DNA of 64,000 bases from JAGGAG01 sp964638035 (GTDB lineage Bacteria > Gemmatimonadota > Gemmatimonadetes > Gemmatimonadales > GWC2-71-9). The number at the start of each line of letters is the position of its first letter. Positions within the stretch are counted from its first letter, which is position 1. Shown piece after piece: positions 27,511-36,442 of this stretch. The notes beneath the pieces were generated by a model that was not told the DNA's origin, did no database searches, and worked only from the letters and a program-made list of their open reading frames with translations. The position numbers were made by a program, and so were the translations under genes. The DNA is taken from NCBI GenBank assembly GCA_964638035.1, contig CAZWXD010000005.1, positions 78,610-142,609 of the forward strand, given 5' to 3'.

Positions 27511-28947
27511 ATGCGGCGATCGGTGCTGGTGCTGGCGATGGTGGTGGTGGCAGGCTGCGGCAAGGCGAAGCTCACGGACCCGGACACGGTGGCCAAGGTG
27601 GGCAACGCGTCCCTCTCGGCCGAGCAGCTGGCGAAGTTCCTGTCCACGGCCAAGGGCACGCAGCTCAACGAGGAGTCGGCCGACTTCATCACCAACGTCT
27701 GGGTGGACTACACGGTGTTCGCGCAGGCCGCGGCGCGGGGCGACAACCTCGCCGACTCGGCCACGGTCGCCCAGGCGATGTGGCCGCAGATCACCGAGCT
27801 CAAGGCGACCATCTGGCACGACACGCTGCTCGGCCGGCGGCTCCAGATCAGCGATGCCGACGTGCAGGCGCAGTATGACAAGGGCGAGAACCGCCTCTTC
27901 CAGCACATGCTGTGGCGGCTGGAGCCCGGCGCCACGCCGGAGCAGAAGGCCGGGGCGCGCCGGCAGGCGACGGCCGGGCTCGCCAGGGTGAAGGGGGGCG
28001 CCAACTTCGCCGAGCTGGCGAAGAAGGAGTCGCAGGATCCGGGCAGCGCGCGGGATGGCGGCTACCTCCCGGCGGGCCCCATGGGCCGCTTCGTGCCGCC
28101 GTTCGACTCGGCCGCCTGGAAGCTGGCGCCGGGCGAGATCTCCGGGGTGGTGGAATCACCCTTCGGCTATCACGTCATCCGGCGGCCGCCGTTCGAGGAG
28201 GTGAAGGATCGCTTCAAGGACATCATGGGGCAGGCCGAGGCGTTCCGGCTCGACTCCATCTACATGGACAGCCTGGCGATGTCGAAGAAGCTCACGGTCA
28301 AGGCCGATGCGCCGAAGCTCATGAAGGATGCGATCGGCGCACCGGACGAGCACGCGAAGTCCGGCAAGGTGCTGGCCACGTACACCGGCGGCACCGTGAC
28401 GGTGCAGCAGTTCCTGCGCTGGGTCCGGGTGCTCCCGCCGCAGGTCACCTCCCAGCTCAAGGCCGCGCCGGACAGCTCGCTCAGCCGCTTTGCGAAGATC
28501 CTCGGGACCAACCTCCTGCTGATCGACCAGGCCGACTCCGCCGGCATCGGTATCCCGGCCGACCAGTGGCAGGCCCTGTCCAGCGCATTCGCCGGACAGG
28601 TGGACAGCCTGAAGGCCGACATGGGCCTTGCCGGGATTGCCGACTCGACCAGCAGCGCCTCGGAGCGGGCGACGGCGGCCGGGCTCAAGGTGGACACCTA
28701 CTTCAACGCGATCGTGAGCGGGACGCAGAGAATGCGTCCCGTGCCGGGCTCGCTGGCGGCGGCGCTTCGGGAGAAGGCCGACGTGGCGTTCAGCGCGGCG
28801 GGCACGAAGAAGGCCCTCGAGATCGCGCGGGCGGCGCAGGCCAGGCGTGATTCCACGGCCCCCGCGGCGACGTCGATGCCGGCAGCGCCCGGGACGGCCA
28901 CGCCGGCCCCGACGGCGCCAGCCACCCCGCCCGCCGCGGGACGCTGA
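27511..28947 (+). CDS. Parvulin-type peptidyl-prolyl isomerase lipoprotein
   Basis: 478 residues. A lipobox V-V-A-G-C (Cys16) predicts an envelope lipoprotein. A SurA/PrsA-like N-terminal chaperone region precedes a PpiC rotamase domain at about 130-230, with F-A-E-L-A-K-K-E-S-Q-D, then G-G-Y-L-P-A-G-x-M-G-R-F-V-P-P-F, and S-P-F-G-Y-H-V-I-R. The C-terminal 45 residues are Pro/Ala/Thr-rich and probably disordered. It lies 26 bases after mfd and 20 bases before surA, so the two envelope foldases are made together. Confidence 0.9.
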   Translation: MRRSVLVLAMVVVAGCGKAKLTDPDTVAKVGNASLSAEQLAKFLSTAKGTQLNEESADFITNVWVDYTVFAQAAARGDNLADSATVAQAMWPQITELKATIWHDTLLGRRLQISDADVQAQYDKGENRLFQHMLWRLEPGATPEQKAGARRQATAGLARVKGGANFAELAKKESQDPGSARDGGYLPAGPMGRFVPPFDSAAWKLAPGEISGVVESPFGYHVIRRPPFEEVKDRFKDIMGQAEAFRLDSIYMDSLAMSKKLTVKADAPKLMKDAIGAPDEHAKSGKVLATYTGGTVTVQQFLRWVRVLPPQVTSQLKAAPDSSLSRFAKILGTNLLLIDQADSAGIGIPADQWQALSSAFAGQVDSLKADMGLAGIADSTSSASERATAAGLKVDTYFNAIVSGTQRMRPVPGSLAAALREKADVAFSAAGTKKALEIARAAQARRDSTAPAATSMPAAPGTATPAPTAPATPPAAGR

Positions 28948-28967
28948 CCCGGGCCCGGAGCCAGACG

Positions 28968-30359
28968 GTGCGGGCGGCGTGGCTCGGGATGCTGGTGGCG
29001 GCCGTTCTGGCCGCCCCGGCGTCCGCACAGGACTCGGTCACGGCACCGCCCGGGCAGGGCCAGCTGGCGCCGCCCTCGCCGCAGGTTCCCGCAGTGTCCC
29101 CGTCCGCTGCGCCGTCGCGCGCGGTGGACCGCATCGTGGCGGTGGTGGGGCGCCAGCCGATCCTCCAGTCGATGCTGGACGAGCAGGTCTTCACTTACGC
29201 ATCGCAGGGTGGCGGCGCGGGCATGACCACGGCCGCGGATACCGCGCGCGTGCGGAAGCAGATGCTGGAGGAGCTCATCGACGATGAGCTCCTCTACCAG
29301 GAGGCCCAGCGCGACACCTCGATCGTGGTGACCGACCAGGAGATTGCCGAGCAGGTCGATGGCAACATGCGCGACGTGCGGAAGCGCTTCACCACCGAGG
29401 ACGCCTTCCAGGCCGAGCTGGCCACCGCCGGCTTCGCCTCCATCGACGAGTACCGCCGCTTCCTCACCGACCAGGCCCGCCGCGACCTCTACAAGAACCG
29501 CCTGCGCCAGAAGTTGAGTGAGAGCGGCAAGCTCAAGCCCATCCAGCCCACCGAGAAGGAGATGCGCGCCTTCTTCGATGAGCGAAAGGGGCAGTTCGGT
29601 TCGCGGCCCGCCACGCTGAGCTTCCGGCAGGTCATCGTGGCCCCGCGACCCACGGCCGCGGCCAGGGCCAGGGCCCTCCAGATTGCCGACTCCATCGCCG
29701 CCGCGCTGCGCGCCGGGGCGGACTTCGCGACGGCCGCGCGCCGCTTCTCCGCCGACCCGGGGTCACGCGAGCGCGGCGGCGACCTGGGCTGGGCACGGCG
29801 GGGACTGTTCGTCCCCGAGTTCGAGCGGGTGGCCTTCAACCTCAAGATTGGCCAGGTCTCCGACCCGGTCGAGACGCCCTTCGGGTTTCACATCATCCAG
29901 GTCATGCGCACGCAGCCGGGCGAGGTGCAGGCCCGCCACATCCTCATTGCGCCCGAACTCACCGAGGCTGACGTGGACAGCGCGCAGGTTTACGCGACCC
30001 GCGCCTACGCCGCGCTCGTGGCCGGTGCCTCGATCGACTCGCTGCAGCGGCGCTATGGCGACCCGTCGGAGGAGCGCGAGGCCTCCAATGTCCCGCTGGA
30101 CAAGCTGCCCGAGCTCTACCGGGAGGCATTGCAGGCCGTGCCGGACACCGCCACGGTGCTCCCACCCTTTGCGCTCGAGGCGCCGGGCGGGGCGCGCAAG
30201 TTCGCCGTGATCCAGGTGGTGGAGCGCCGCCCGGAAGGGGAGATCCGCTACGAGGACGTGCGCGATCGTGTCCGGTCGGTGCTCTCCGAGGAGCTGGCGC
30301 TCCGCAAGTACGTCGAGCGGCTGCGCCGCGCCACCTACGTGGACGTCAGGCTGGGGTGA
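28968..30359 (+). CDS. surA: SurA-like periplasmic chaperone / peptidyl-prolyl isomerase
   Basis: 463 residues starting with GTG. A signal peptide (cleavage near A-S-A-Q) is followed by the SurA_N chaperone domain (V-D-R-I-V-A-V-V-G-R-Q-P-I-L-Q-S), then a complete parvulin domain (about 205-315: F-R-Q-V-I-V, R-F-S-A-D-P-G-S, G-G-D-L-G-W, T-P-F-G-F-H-I-I). A second, divergent parvulin-like segment (R-H-I-L-I-A-P, then F-A-V-I-Q-V-V-E-R) lacks the signature loops. It folds outer-membrane proteins in the periplasm, which suits a window with many barrels. Its stop overlaps the pdxA start (GTGA). Confidence 0.92.
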   Translation: MRAAWLGMLVAAVLAAPASAQDSVTAPPGQGQLAPPSPQVPAVSPSAAPSRAVDRIVAVVGRQPILQSMLDEQVFTYASQGGGAGMTTAADTARVRKQMLEELIDDELLYQEAQRDTSIVVTDQEIAEQVDGNMRDVRKRFTTEDAFQAELATAGFASIDEYRRFLTDQARRDLYKNRLRQKLSESGKLKPIQPTEKEMRAFFDERKGQFGSRPATLSFRQVIVAPRPTAAARARALQIADSIAAALRAGADFATAARRFSADPGSRERGGDLGWARRGLFVPEFERVAFNLKIGQVSDPVETPFGFHIIQVMRTQPGEVQARHILIAPELTEADVDSAQVYATRAYAALVAGASIDSLQRRYGDPSEEREASNVPLDKLPELYREALQAVPDTATVLPPFALEAPGGARKFAVIQVVERRPEGEIRYEDVRDRVRSVLSEELALRKYVERLRRATYVDVRLG

Positions 30360-31279
30360 CACCCCGGCTGGCGGTGACGCTCGGCGACCCGCGCGGGATC
30401 GGGCCCGAGATCACGCGGGCCGCCCTCGGGAGCAGCACGGGCGCCGACATCACCGTGGTTGGCCCCGACGACCTCCTCGGTAGCGTGCCTGCCGCGCAAC
30501 ACGTGGGCGTCGGCACCTGGGGCCAGGGCAGCGGCGACGCCCCTGACCACGCGCGCACGAGGCGCGCAGGACTCCTGGCAGGGCGGGCCATCGAGGCCGC
30601 CGCACGCCTCGCCCTGGAGGGGACGGTGGACGGCATCGTCACCGCCCCGGCGAGCAAGCACGCCCTGCACGCCGCGGGCTATCCCTGGCCGGGGCACACC
30701 GAGTGGCTGGCGCACCTGGCGGGCGATGTCGACGTCGCCATGATGCTGGCATCGGAGCGCCTGCGCGTGGTGCTGGTGACCACCCACGTGGCCTTCCGCG
30801 ATGTCCTGGCGCACCTCACCACCGACCGCATCGTCCGCACGGCCAGCATCACGGCGCAGGGGCTCACCCGCTGGTGGGGGATCGCCGAGCCCCGGCTGGC
30901 CCTCTGTGCGGTGAACCCGCATGCCGGGGACGGCGGAATCTTCGGCGACGAGGAGGCCAGGGTGCTGGCCCCCGCCGCGCGAGCGGCCGGCGTCACGGGG
31001 CCGCTTCCGGCAGACACGGTGTTCGTGCGGGCGATGCGGGGAGAGTTCGACGCGGTGCTGGCACCCTACCACGACGTGGGCATGACCGCCATCAAGGTCG
31101 CGAGCTTCGGCGACGCGGTGAACGTCACCCTGGGCCTGCCCTTTGTGCGCACCAGCCCCGACCACGGTACGGCGTTCGACATTGCGGGGCAGGGAAAGGC
31201 CGACCCGTCGAGCATGCGCCGCGCCGTGGAGCTGGCCGCCGCCCAGGCCTTACGCGCCGGCGGGGCCCGCGTGGGCTGA
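30356..31279 (+). CDS. pdxA: 4-hydroxythreonine-4-phosphate dehydrogenase PdxA
   Basis: 307 residues. It oxidises 4-phosphohydroxy-L-threonine in DXP-dependent pyridoxal phosphate synthesis. Family features: T-L-G-D-P-R-G-I-G-P-E-I at the N terminus; P-A-S-K-H-A-L followed by the metal His in G-H-T-E-W-L-A; N-P-H-A-G-D-G-G-I-F-G-D-E-E; the second metal block A-P-Y-H-D-V-G-M (usually YHDQG); and the substrate loop R-T-S-P-D-H-G-T-A-F-D-I-A-G. The GTG start overlaps the surA stop by 4 bases. A surA-pdxA order is common in other bacteria too. Its 3' end overlaps the convergent CorC-like gene by 30 bases. Confidence 0.96.
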   Translation: MTPRLAVTLGDPRGIGPEITRAALGSSTGADITVVGPDDLLGSVPAAQHVGVGTWGQGSGDAPDHARTRRAGLLAGRAIEAAARLALEGTVDGIVTAPASKHALHAAGYPWPGHTEWLAHLAGDVDVAMMLASERLRVVLVTTHVAFRDVLAHLTTDRIVRTASITAQGLTRWWGIAEPRLALCAVNPHAGDGGIFGDEEARVLAPAARAAGVTGPLPADTVFVRAMRGEFDAVLAPYHDVGMTAIKVASFGDAVNVTLGLPFVRTSPDHGTAFDIAGQGKADPSSMRRAVELAAAQALRAGGARVG

Positions 31280-32578
31280 CGGCCTGGCCAGGCGCACCGT
31301 CTCGACCCGCCGGCCGGCCATCGACACGACCTCGAAGGTGAACCCACCGAGCTGGACCGAATCCCCCGCCCGCGGGAGCCGGCCCAGCTGGCCGAAGATG
31401 ATCCCCCCGATCGTGGTGTAGTCCGTGTCGTCCAGCGACGCCTCGTGCTCGGTGTTGAACTGGGTGATCGGCATCGCCCCATCGAGCAGGGTGCCGGCAT
31501 CGTCGGAGGCCGGGGTGTCGGGCTGGTCGTGCTCGTCGAAGATCGGGCCCACGATCTCCTCCAGCAGGTCCTCCATCGTCACCAGCCCGGCCGTCCCGCC
31601 GTACTCATCCAGCACGACCGCGAAGTGGGTCTTGAGCCGCTTCATGTCGGCCAGCACATCCTCCACCTCGCGCGTGCCGGGCACGAAGAGCGGCGGCCGC
31701 ATGATGGAGCGGAGCGGCGCCTGGGACCGGGTCCGCAGGGCCGAGAGGATGTCCTTGGCCAGCGCCACCCCCACGATCTCATCCAGGCTGTCGGTGTAGA
31801 CGGGGTAGCGCGACCGGCGCGCCTCGACCACCTGGTCGGCGGCCTCCGCCATCGTCAGGTCGGCTTCCAGCGCGATGATGTCGGTGCGCGGGGTCATCAC
31901 CTCCTCGGCCGTCTTCTCCGTGAACTCGAAGACCCCCTCGAGGAGGCGCGCATCCTCCTGCTGCAGGGAACCGGCCTCCTGGCTTTGCTCCACCAGGATG
32001 CGGATCTCCTCCGGGGAGTGCAGCCGCTCGTGGTCCCCGGGTGAGCGGATCCCCGCCACCCGCAGGAGCCAGTTCGCGGTCCCGTTCAGCACCGCGATGG
32101 CCGGGGCCATGATCCAGGCGAAGCCCATCAGGGGGATGACCACCCAGCCGCTCACCTGCTCGGGATAGAGCAGGGCCAGCGCCTTGGGGACCAGCTCGCC
32201 CAGGATGATGTGCAGCACGGTGATGATCGTGAACGCCACGGCCACCGCCACCGTGTGGGTGGCCATGGTGGCCAGGGACCCCGGGAGCCACGCAAACGCC
32301 CCCGCCACCAGGTGGGCCAGGGCCGGCTCGCCAATCCAGCCCAGCCCCAGGGAGGCCAGGGTGATGCCCAGCTGGGTGGCCGAGATGTAGCGGTCGAGCT
32401 TCTGGACGGCGCGGCGTGCCAGCCTGGCCTTGCCGTCCCCGCCCCGGGAGAGTTCGTCGAGTCGCGTCCGCCGGGCGCCCACCAGGGCGAACTCCGCGGC
32501 CACGAAGAAGGCATTGGCGAGGACAAGGAGGAGGACGGCGAAGAGGCCGGCCGCCACGCCGCCCTGACTGGTATCCAT
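31250..32578 (-). CDS. HlyC/CorC-family (CNNM-like) membrane protein
   Basis: 442 residues in the classic order: DUF21/CNNM membrane domain with four segments in the first 200 residues (F-F-V-A-A-E-F-A-L-V-G-A-R-R-T-R, L-G-W-I-G-E-P), two CBS motifs (E-V-M-T-P-R-T-D-I and V-L-D-E-Y-G-G-T-A-G-L-V-T-M-E-D-L-L-E-E), and a C-terminal CorC_HlyC domain (F-E-V-V-S-M-A-G-R-R-V). These proteins are linked to Mg2+/Na+ or Co2+ transport or efflux. A much longer frame, open to 34159, is an artefact lying antisense to typA. ATG 32578 is the natural start. Confidence 0.93.
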   Translation of the reverse strand: MDTSQGGVAAGLFAVLLLVLANAFFVAAEFALVGARRTRLDELSRGGDGKARLARRAVQKLDRYISATQLGITLASLGLGWIGEPALAHLVAGAFAWLPGSLATMATHTVAVAVAFTIITVLHIILGELVPKALALLYPEQVSGWVVIPLMGFAWIMAPAIAVLNGTANWLLRVAGIRSPGDHERLHSPEEIRILVEQSQEAGSLQQEDARLLEGVFEFTEKTAEEVMTPRTDIIALEADLTMAEAADQVVEARRSRYPVYTDSLDEIVGVALAKDILSALRTRSQAPLRSIMRPPLFVPGTREVEDVLADMKRLKTHFAVVLDEYGGTAGLVTMEDLLEEIVGPIFDEHDQPDTPASDDAGTLLDGAMPITQFNTEHEASLDDTDYTTIGGIIFGQLGRLPRAGDSVQLGGFTFEVVSMAGRRVETVRLARPSAHAGPAGA

Positions 32579-32657
32579 ATGCGGCAAGGGTAACCACGTC
32601 CGGGGAGGCCCGCGACCCTTGCCCGGGGCGGCGGGACCGGCCCTGCCAGGACCCCGC

Positions 32658-32686
32658 TTGCGGGGCTTCCCGGGGCTGCCTATATA
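32658..32686 (+). promoter_or_regulatory. Candidate typA promoter
   Basis: TTGCGG (32658-32663), 17 bases, TATATA (32681-32686), in the gap between the CorC-like gene and typA. It predicts a leader of about 50 bases ending in an AGGGGAA Shine-Dalgarno-like sequence before GTG 32744. Confidence 0.5.
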
Positions 32687-32743
32687 TGCGCCGCTTGAGG
32701 CCCCATCGGGGCAGGCACGGGTTACTTGCAGGGGAAGCAGGCT

Positions 32744-34591
32744 GTGATTCGCAACATCGCCATCATCGCGCACGTCGACCACGGCAAGACCACCCTGGTG
32801 GACCAGATGCTCCGCCAGGCGGGCGCGTTCCGCGCCAACCAGCAGGTCGAGGAGCGGGTCATGGACTCGAATCCGCTCGAGCGGGAGCGGGGGATCACGA
32901 TCCTGGCCAAGAACACCGCCGTCAACTGGCATGGCACCAAGATCAACATCGTGGACACCCCCGGGCACGCCGACTTCGGGGGCGAAGTGGAGCGGATCCT
33001 CCGCATGGTGGACGGTTTCGTGCTGCTGGTGGACGCCGCCGAGGGCCCGATGCCGCAGACCCGCTTCGTGACCCGCAAGGCGCTGGCGCTCGGGCTCCGG
33101 CCCATTGTGGCCATCAACAAGATCGACCGGTCCGACGCCGAGCCGCTCCGGGTGCACGACGAGGTTCTCGGGCTCTTCATCGACCTCGAGGCAACCCACG
33201 AGCAGCTCGACGCCCCGTTCCTCTACACCTCCAGCCGGGCCGGCACGGCCACCCCCGAGCTGGAGCACCCGGGTACCAACCTGGCCCCGCTCTTCCAGGC
33301 GGTGCTGGATCACGTCCCGCCGCCGGCGGGCGATCCCGACGGGCCGTTCCAGATGCTGGTTTCCACACTGGACTTCTCCACGTTCCTGGGCCGGATCGCC
33401 ATCGGGCGTATCGAGCGCGGCCGCGTGCATGCAGGCGACCAGGTGGCCCTGCTCCCCATGGGCGAGCCGGGCATGGTCGGCGACGAGTCGGTGGAAAAGG
33501 GCCGGGTCACCAAGCTCTACACCTTCGACGGGCTGAACCGGGTCGAGGTGGACACGGCGGTGGCCGGCGACATCGTGGCGTTGGCCGGCTTCGAGGGGAT
33601 CGAGATCGGCAAGACCTTCACCGCGGTCGACCACCCCGAGCGCCTGCGCGGGATTGCGGTGGAGGAGCCCACCATCTCGGTGGACTTCATCGTGAACAAC
33701 AGCCCGTTCGCCGGCCGCGAGGGCAAGTACGTGACCAGCCGGCAGCTCCGGGATCGCCTCTTCCGGGAACTGGAGCGGAACGTCGCGCTCAAGGTGGAGC
33801 CGACCGACAGCCCCGACACCCATGCCGTCTCCGGGCGGGGCGAGCTGCACCTCGGCATCCTGATGGAGACGATGCGCCGCGAGGGCTTCGAGTTCCAGGT
33901 CTCGCGCCCCCGGGTCATCACCCGGACGGGGCCGCAGGGCGAGCGGCTCGAGCCGTATGAGGAATTGACCATCGACGTGGCCGAGGAGTACATGGGCGTC
34001 GTGATGGAACGGCTCGGGCCGCGGCGTGCCGAAATGACGGAGATGAAGAACAACGGCGGGGGGATGGTCCGGCTCACCTTCCGGATCCCGTCCCGCGGCC
34101 TGTTCGGCTACCGGTCGGAGTTCATGACCGACACCCGCGGCACCGGCCTCATCAACCACCGCTTCCTGGAGTACGGGCCCTGGGCGGGACCGCTCGCGGG
34201 CCGGAAGCGCGGGGTCCTGGTGGCGGACCGTGAGGGTGCCGTGGTGGCCTTTGCGCTCGGGAACCTGCAGGAGCGGGCCCAGATGTTCGTGGCACCCGGC
34301 GACCTGGTGTACGAGGGGATGGTCTCGGGGGAGAACTCGCGCCCGGGCGACCTCGACGTGAACGTCACCAAGGAGAAGAAGCTCACCAACATGCGTGCAT
34401 CCGGCTCGGACGAGAACGTCCTCCTCGAGCCACCGCGCCAGATCACGCTGGAGTACGCCATGGAGTACATCGAGGAGGACGAGCTGATCGAGGTCACGCC
34501 CCGGGCCATCCGGCTCCGGAAGCGTGCCCTTGAGGCCACCGAGCGCAGGAAGGCTGCCCGGGCTGCCGCCCGGGTGGCAGACGCGTCATGA
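32744..34591 (+). CDS. typA: Ribosome-binding GTPase TypA/BipA
   Basis: 615 residues. G1 is A-H-V-D-H-G-K-T-T-L-V-D, the conserved switch is E-R-G-I-T-I-L-A-K-N-T, G3 D-T-P-G-H-A-D-F-G-G-E-V and G4 N-K-I-D-R. The TypA-specific C-terminal half follows, including S-G-R-G-E-L-H-L-G-I-L-M-E-T-M-R-R-E-G and N-M-R-A-S-G-S-D-E. TypA supports 50S assembly and stress adaptation. I choose GTG 32744 because an AGGGGAA lies about 8 bases upstream and the protein then opens with V-I-R-N-I-A-I-I; a TTG 18 bases upstream is the alternative. Its stop overlaps the acidic microprotein start. Confidence 0.97.
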   Translation: MIRNIAIIAHVDHGKTTLVDQMLRQAGAFRANQQVEERVMDSNPLERERGITILAKNTAVNWHGTKINIVDTPGHADFGGEVERILRMVDGFVLLVDAAEGPMPQTRFVTRKALALGLRPIVAINKIDRSDAEPLRVHDEVLGLFIDLEATHEQLDAPFLYTSSRAGTATPELEHPGTNLAPLFQAVLDHVPPPAGDPDGPFQMLVSTLDFSTFLGRIAIGRIERGRVHAGDQVALLPMGEPGMVGDESVEKGRVTKLYTFDGLNRVEVDTAVAGDIVALAGFEGIEIGKTFTAVDHPERLRGIAVEEPTISVDFIVNNSPFAGREGKYVTSRQLRDRLFRELERNVALKVEPTDSPDTHAVSGRGELHLGILMETMRREGFEFQVSRPRVITRTGPQGERLEPYEELTIDVAEEYMGVVMERLGPRRAEMTEMKNNGGGMVRLTFRIPSRGLFGYRSEFMTDTRGTGLINHRFLEYGPWAGPLAGRKRGVLVADREGAVVAFALGNLQERAQMFVAPGDLVYEGMVSGENSRPGDLDVNVTKEKKLTNMRASGSDENVLLEPPRQITLEYAMEYIEEDELIEVTPRAIRLRKRALEATERRKAARAAARVADAS

Positions 34592-34845
34592 TCACGCGGG
34601 ACCTTACCCCTTCACCGATGGCGGAGGAGCACATGCTGGCCAGCGTCACGTCGTTGGGCGACCTCACAATGCGTCGGCGGTTCGACGAGGATGGGGATGA
34701 GTTCGACGACGACACCTTCACGTTCGACGACGACGAGGAAGACGAGGACTCGGAGGGCGACGAGGACGAGGACGACGAGCTGGACGAGGACGACGACGAG
34801 GACCTCGACCTGGACGACATCGACGAGGACGACGAGGACCGGTAG
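34588..34845 (+). CDS. Highly acidic microprotein coupled to typA
   Basis: 85 residues. About 40 of the last 54 are Asp or Glu, with scattered Phe, Thr and Leu; the first 30 residues are ordinary (M-I-T-R-D-L-T-P-S-P-M, then S-L-G-D-L-T-M-R-R-R). No domain is recognised. The ATG overlaps the typA stop (ATGA), the same coupling used by other gene pairs here, which argues for translation. The opposite strand of the acidic stretch is an open Ser-rich frame, but it has no such support. A nucleic-acid-mimic or ribosome-linked chaperone role is a guess from charge and neighbour. Confidence 0.62.
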   Translation: MITRDLTPSPMAEEHMLASVTSLGDLTMRRRFDEDGDEFDDDTFTFDDDEEDEDSEGDEDEDDELDEDDDEDLDLDDIDEDDEDR

Positions 34846-34855
34846 CCCGGACGGC

Positions 34856-34895
34856 GCCGCCTGGTGCGTGCCACGACGGCATGACGCCAGGCGGC
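34856..34895. terminator. Hairpin between convergent acidic-protein and PPK2 genes
   Basis: Arms gccgcctgg (34856-34864) and ccaggcggc (34887-34895) pair perfectly; the loop contains a second short pairing (gtgcc/ggcat). There is no strong T-tract. Its place between two converging genes suggests a shared terminator. Confidence 0.5.
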
Positions 34896-34909
34896 CGCAC
34901 CCCGCAGGT

Positions 34910-35851
34910 TCAGTCCTCGCCGCAGGTTTCCTGGTCCTCCCCGGCGTTCCCCCGACCACCCTCCTCCTCCAGCACCCGCCTTGCCTCGGCCAGTTCGCGC
35001 GCGGCACCGGGTGACACCGTGGGGTAGTGCAGGTTGAGGTCCTGCAGGGCATCCACCACGGCAGCGGCCACCACCAGCCGGGTCACCCATTTTGTGTCGG
35101 CGGGGACCACGTACCAGGGCGCATGGGGCGTGGCGGTGCGCCGGATCATGTCCTCATAGGCCTGCATGTACTGGTCCCAGGAGCCGCGCTCGTGCACGTC
35201 GCGCGCCTGGAACTTCCAGTGCTTCTCCGGCTCGTCGAGCCGCTCCAGGAAGCGCTTGCGCTGCTCCTTCCGCGACACGTTCAGGAAGAACTTCCGGATC
35301 ACCACCCCGTTCCGGGTGAGGTACCGTTCGATGGCATTGATGTCCTCGAACCGCTCCTCCCAGATGCGTGGGGTCACGAGCTCGGGGGGGAGCTGCTGGG
35401 CGCGCAGGATGTCCTGGTGGACCCGGACCACCAGCGTTTCCTCGTACCAGGAGCGGTTGAAGATGCCGATGCGGCCACGGCTGGGCAGCCGCGAGAGGCA
35501 GCGCCACATGAAGTCGTGGTCCCGCTCCTCGGCCGAGGGCACCTTGAAGGCGTGGACCTCGCAGCCCTGCGGGTTCACCCCCGACATGACGTGCTTGATG
35601 GCGCTGTCCTTGCCCGCGGCATCCATCGCCTGGAAAATGAGCAGGATGGCCCAGCGGTCCTGCGCGTAGAGCTTGTCCTGCAGGGCCGCCAGGCGCTCTA
35701 CGCCCGCCCGGAGCGCCTCCTGGGCGGCGCCCTTGTCCTTCAGGCCTGCGCGATCGCGGGGGTCGTGGTCGACCAGCCGGAAGTCCCGGCCGTTGGCCAC
35801 CAGGAAGGGCCGGGCGAAGGCGTCAGCGTGATCCGTTGCGTGCCGGCTCAT
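34910..35851 (-). CDS. ppk2: Polyphosphate kinase 2 family protein
   Basis: 313 residues of PPK2. Walker A is A-M-D-A-A-G-K-D-S-A-I, followed by the lid/substrate block G-V-N-P-Q-G-C-E-V-H-A-F-K-V-P and Walker B region I-G-I-F-N-R-S-W-Y-E-E. The lid R-K-E-Q-R-K-R-F is present. PPK2 enzymes use polyphosphate to phosphorylate nucleotides (AMP, ADP or GDP); the class is not certain from sequence. The ATG at 35851 overlaps the stop of the DUF4136 lipoprotein gene upstream. The last 30 residues are charged and probably disordered. It ends an operon with a potassium channel and two envelope proteins. Confidence 0.93.
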   Translation of the reverse strand: MSRHATDHADAFARPFLVANGRDFRLVDHDPRDRAGLKDKGAAQEALRAGVERLAALQDKLYAQDRWAILLIFQAMDAAGKDSAIKHVMSGVNPQGCEVHAFKVPSAEERDHDFMWRCLSRLPSRGRIGIFNRSWYEETLVVRVHQDILRAQQLPPELVTPRIWEERFEDINAIERYLTRNGVVIRKFFLNVSRKEQRKRFLERLDEPEKHWKFQARDVHERGSWDQYMQAYEDMIRRTATPHAPWYVVPADTKWVTRLVVAAAVVDALQDLNLHYPTVSPGAARELAEARRVLEEEGGRGNAGEDQETCGED

Positions 35852-36435
35852 TGCACCCGGGGCAGGTCGCGCATCAGGCGCTCCACGGCGGCATGGATCC
35901 GCTCGTCGGTGGGCGTACGGCCCGTCACGCCGTCGGCGAACGTGGCCTTCCACGCCACCCTTCCCGATGCCTGGTCCAGCAGCTCCAGCACCACCCCTGC
36001 CTCCCGGGATGCCTGGGTGGCGAACTGCGGGTCGTTGCCCGAGCCATAGCCGGTCTCCCAGCCGCGCCAGCAGCCGTCCGACCCGCAGCGGGTAAGCGGG
36101 ATGGGCTCGAAGTTGGGTGACTGCACCCGGACGTCGCTCATCGTGGTCTTGATGCCGATCGAGTAGCGGGCCAGGAAGGTGGCCTTCTCCGGGTCCACCT
36201 TGCGGTAGCCCCGCTGGGCCAGGCCGCTGTCCATGAAGGCGAGCACCCTGGTGCGGAGCTTCACGTTGGCCGGCGTGGCACCGGTCGTGAGGGGGTCGGT
36301 TGGCCCGCCCCACGCATAGGTGCCGTCGCGGGGGATGAGCTTGGAGTCCTTGGTGACCGAAACGTTCGGGCCCCCGCACCCGGCCAGGGCCAGGGCGACA
36401 AGCGGCGCGGCACAACGGAGCGCATGGAGGGTCAC
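35848..36435 (-). CDS. DUF4136 lipoprotein
   Basis: 195 residues. Lipobox L-A-L-A-G-C (Cys20) predicts a membrane-anchored lipoprotein. The rest fits DUF4136: an N-terminal F-M-D-S-G-L-A-Q-R-G-Y segment, a V-L-E-L-L-D-Q-A-S-G-R-V-A-W-K-A-T-F strand pair and a final A-A-V-E-R-L-M-R-D-L-P helix. Two further DUF4136 genes lie at 41827 and 42719. The family has no known molecular function. It lies 7 bases downstream of the potassium channel gene and overlaps PPK2. Confidence 0.8.
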   Translation of the reverse strand: MTLHALRCAAPLVALALAGCGGPNVSVTKDSKLIPRDGTYAWGGPTDPLTTGATPANVKLRTRVLAFMDSGLAQRGYRKVDPEKATFLARYSIGIKTTMSDVRVQSPNFEPIPLTRCGSDGCWRGWETGYGSGNDPQFATQASREAGVVLELLDQASGRVAWKATFADGVTGRTPTDERIHAAVERLMRDLPRVQ

Positions 36436-36442
36436 GCAATCC

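Noticed and set aside
31250..34159. A 969-residue frame covering the CorC-like gene and the antisense of typA
   Set aside because: Only the part up to 32578 matches a protein family; the rest mirrors typA.
34494..35090. Ser-rich frame antisense to the acidic microprotein
   Set aside because: Its poly-Ser stretch is the mirror of GAC/GAG codons, and it has no ribosome site or coupling to a neighbour.
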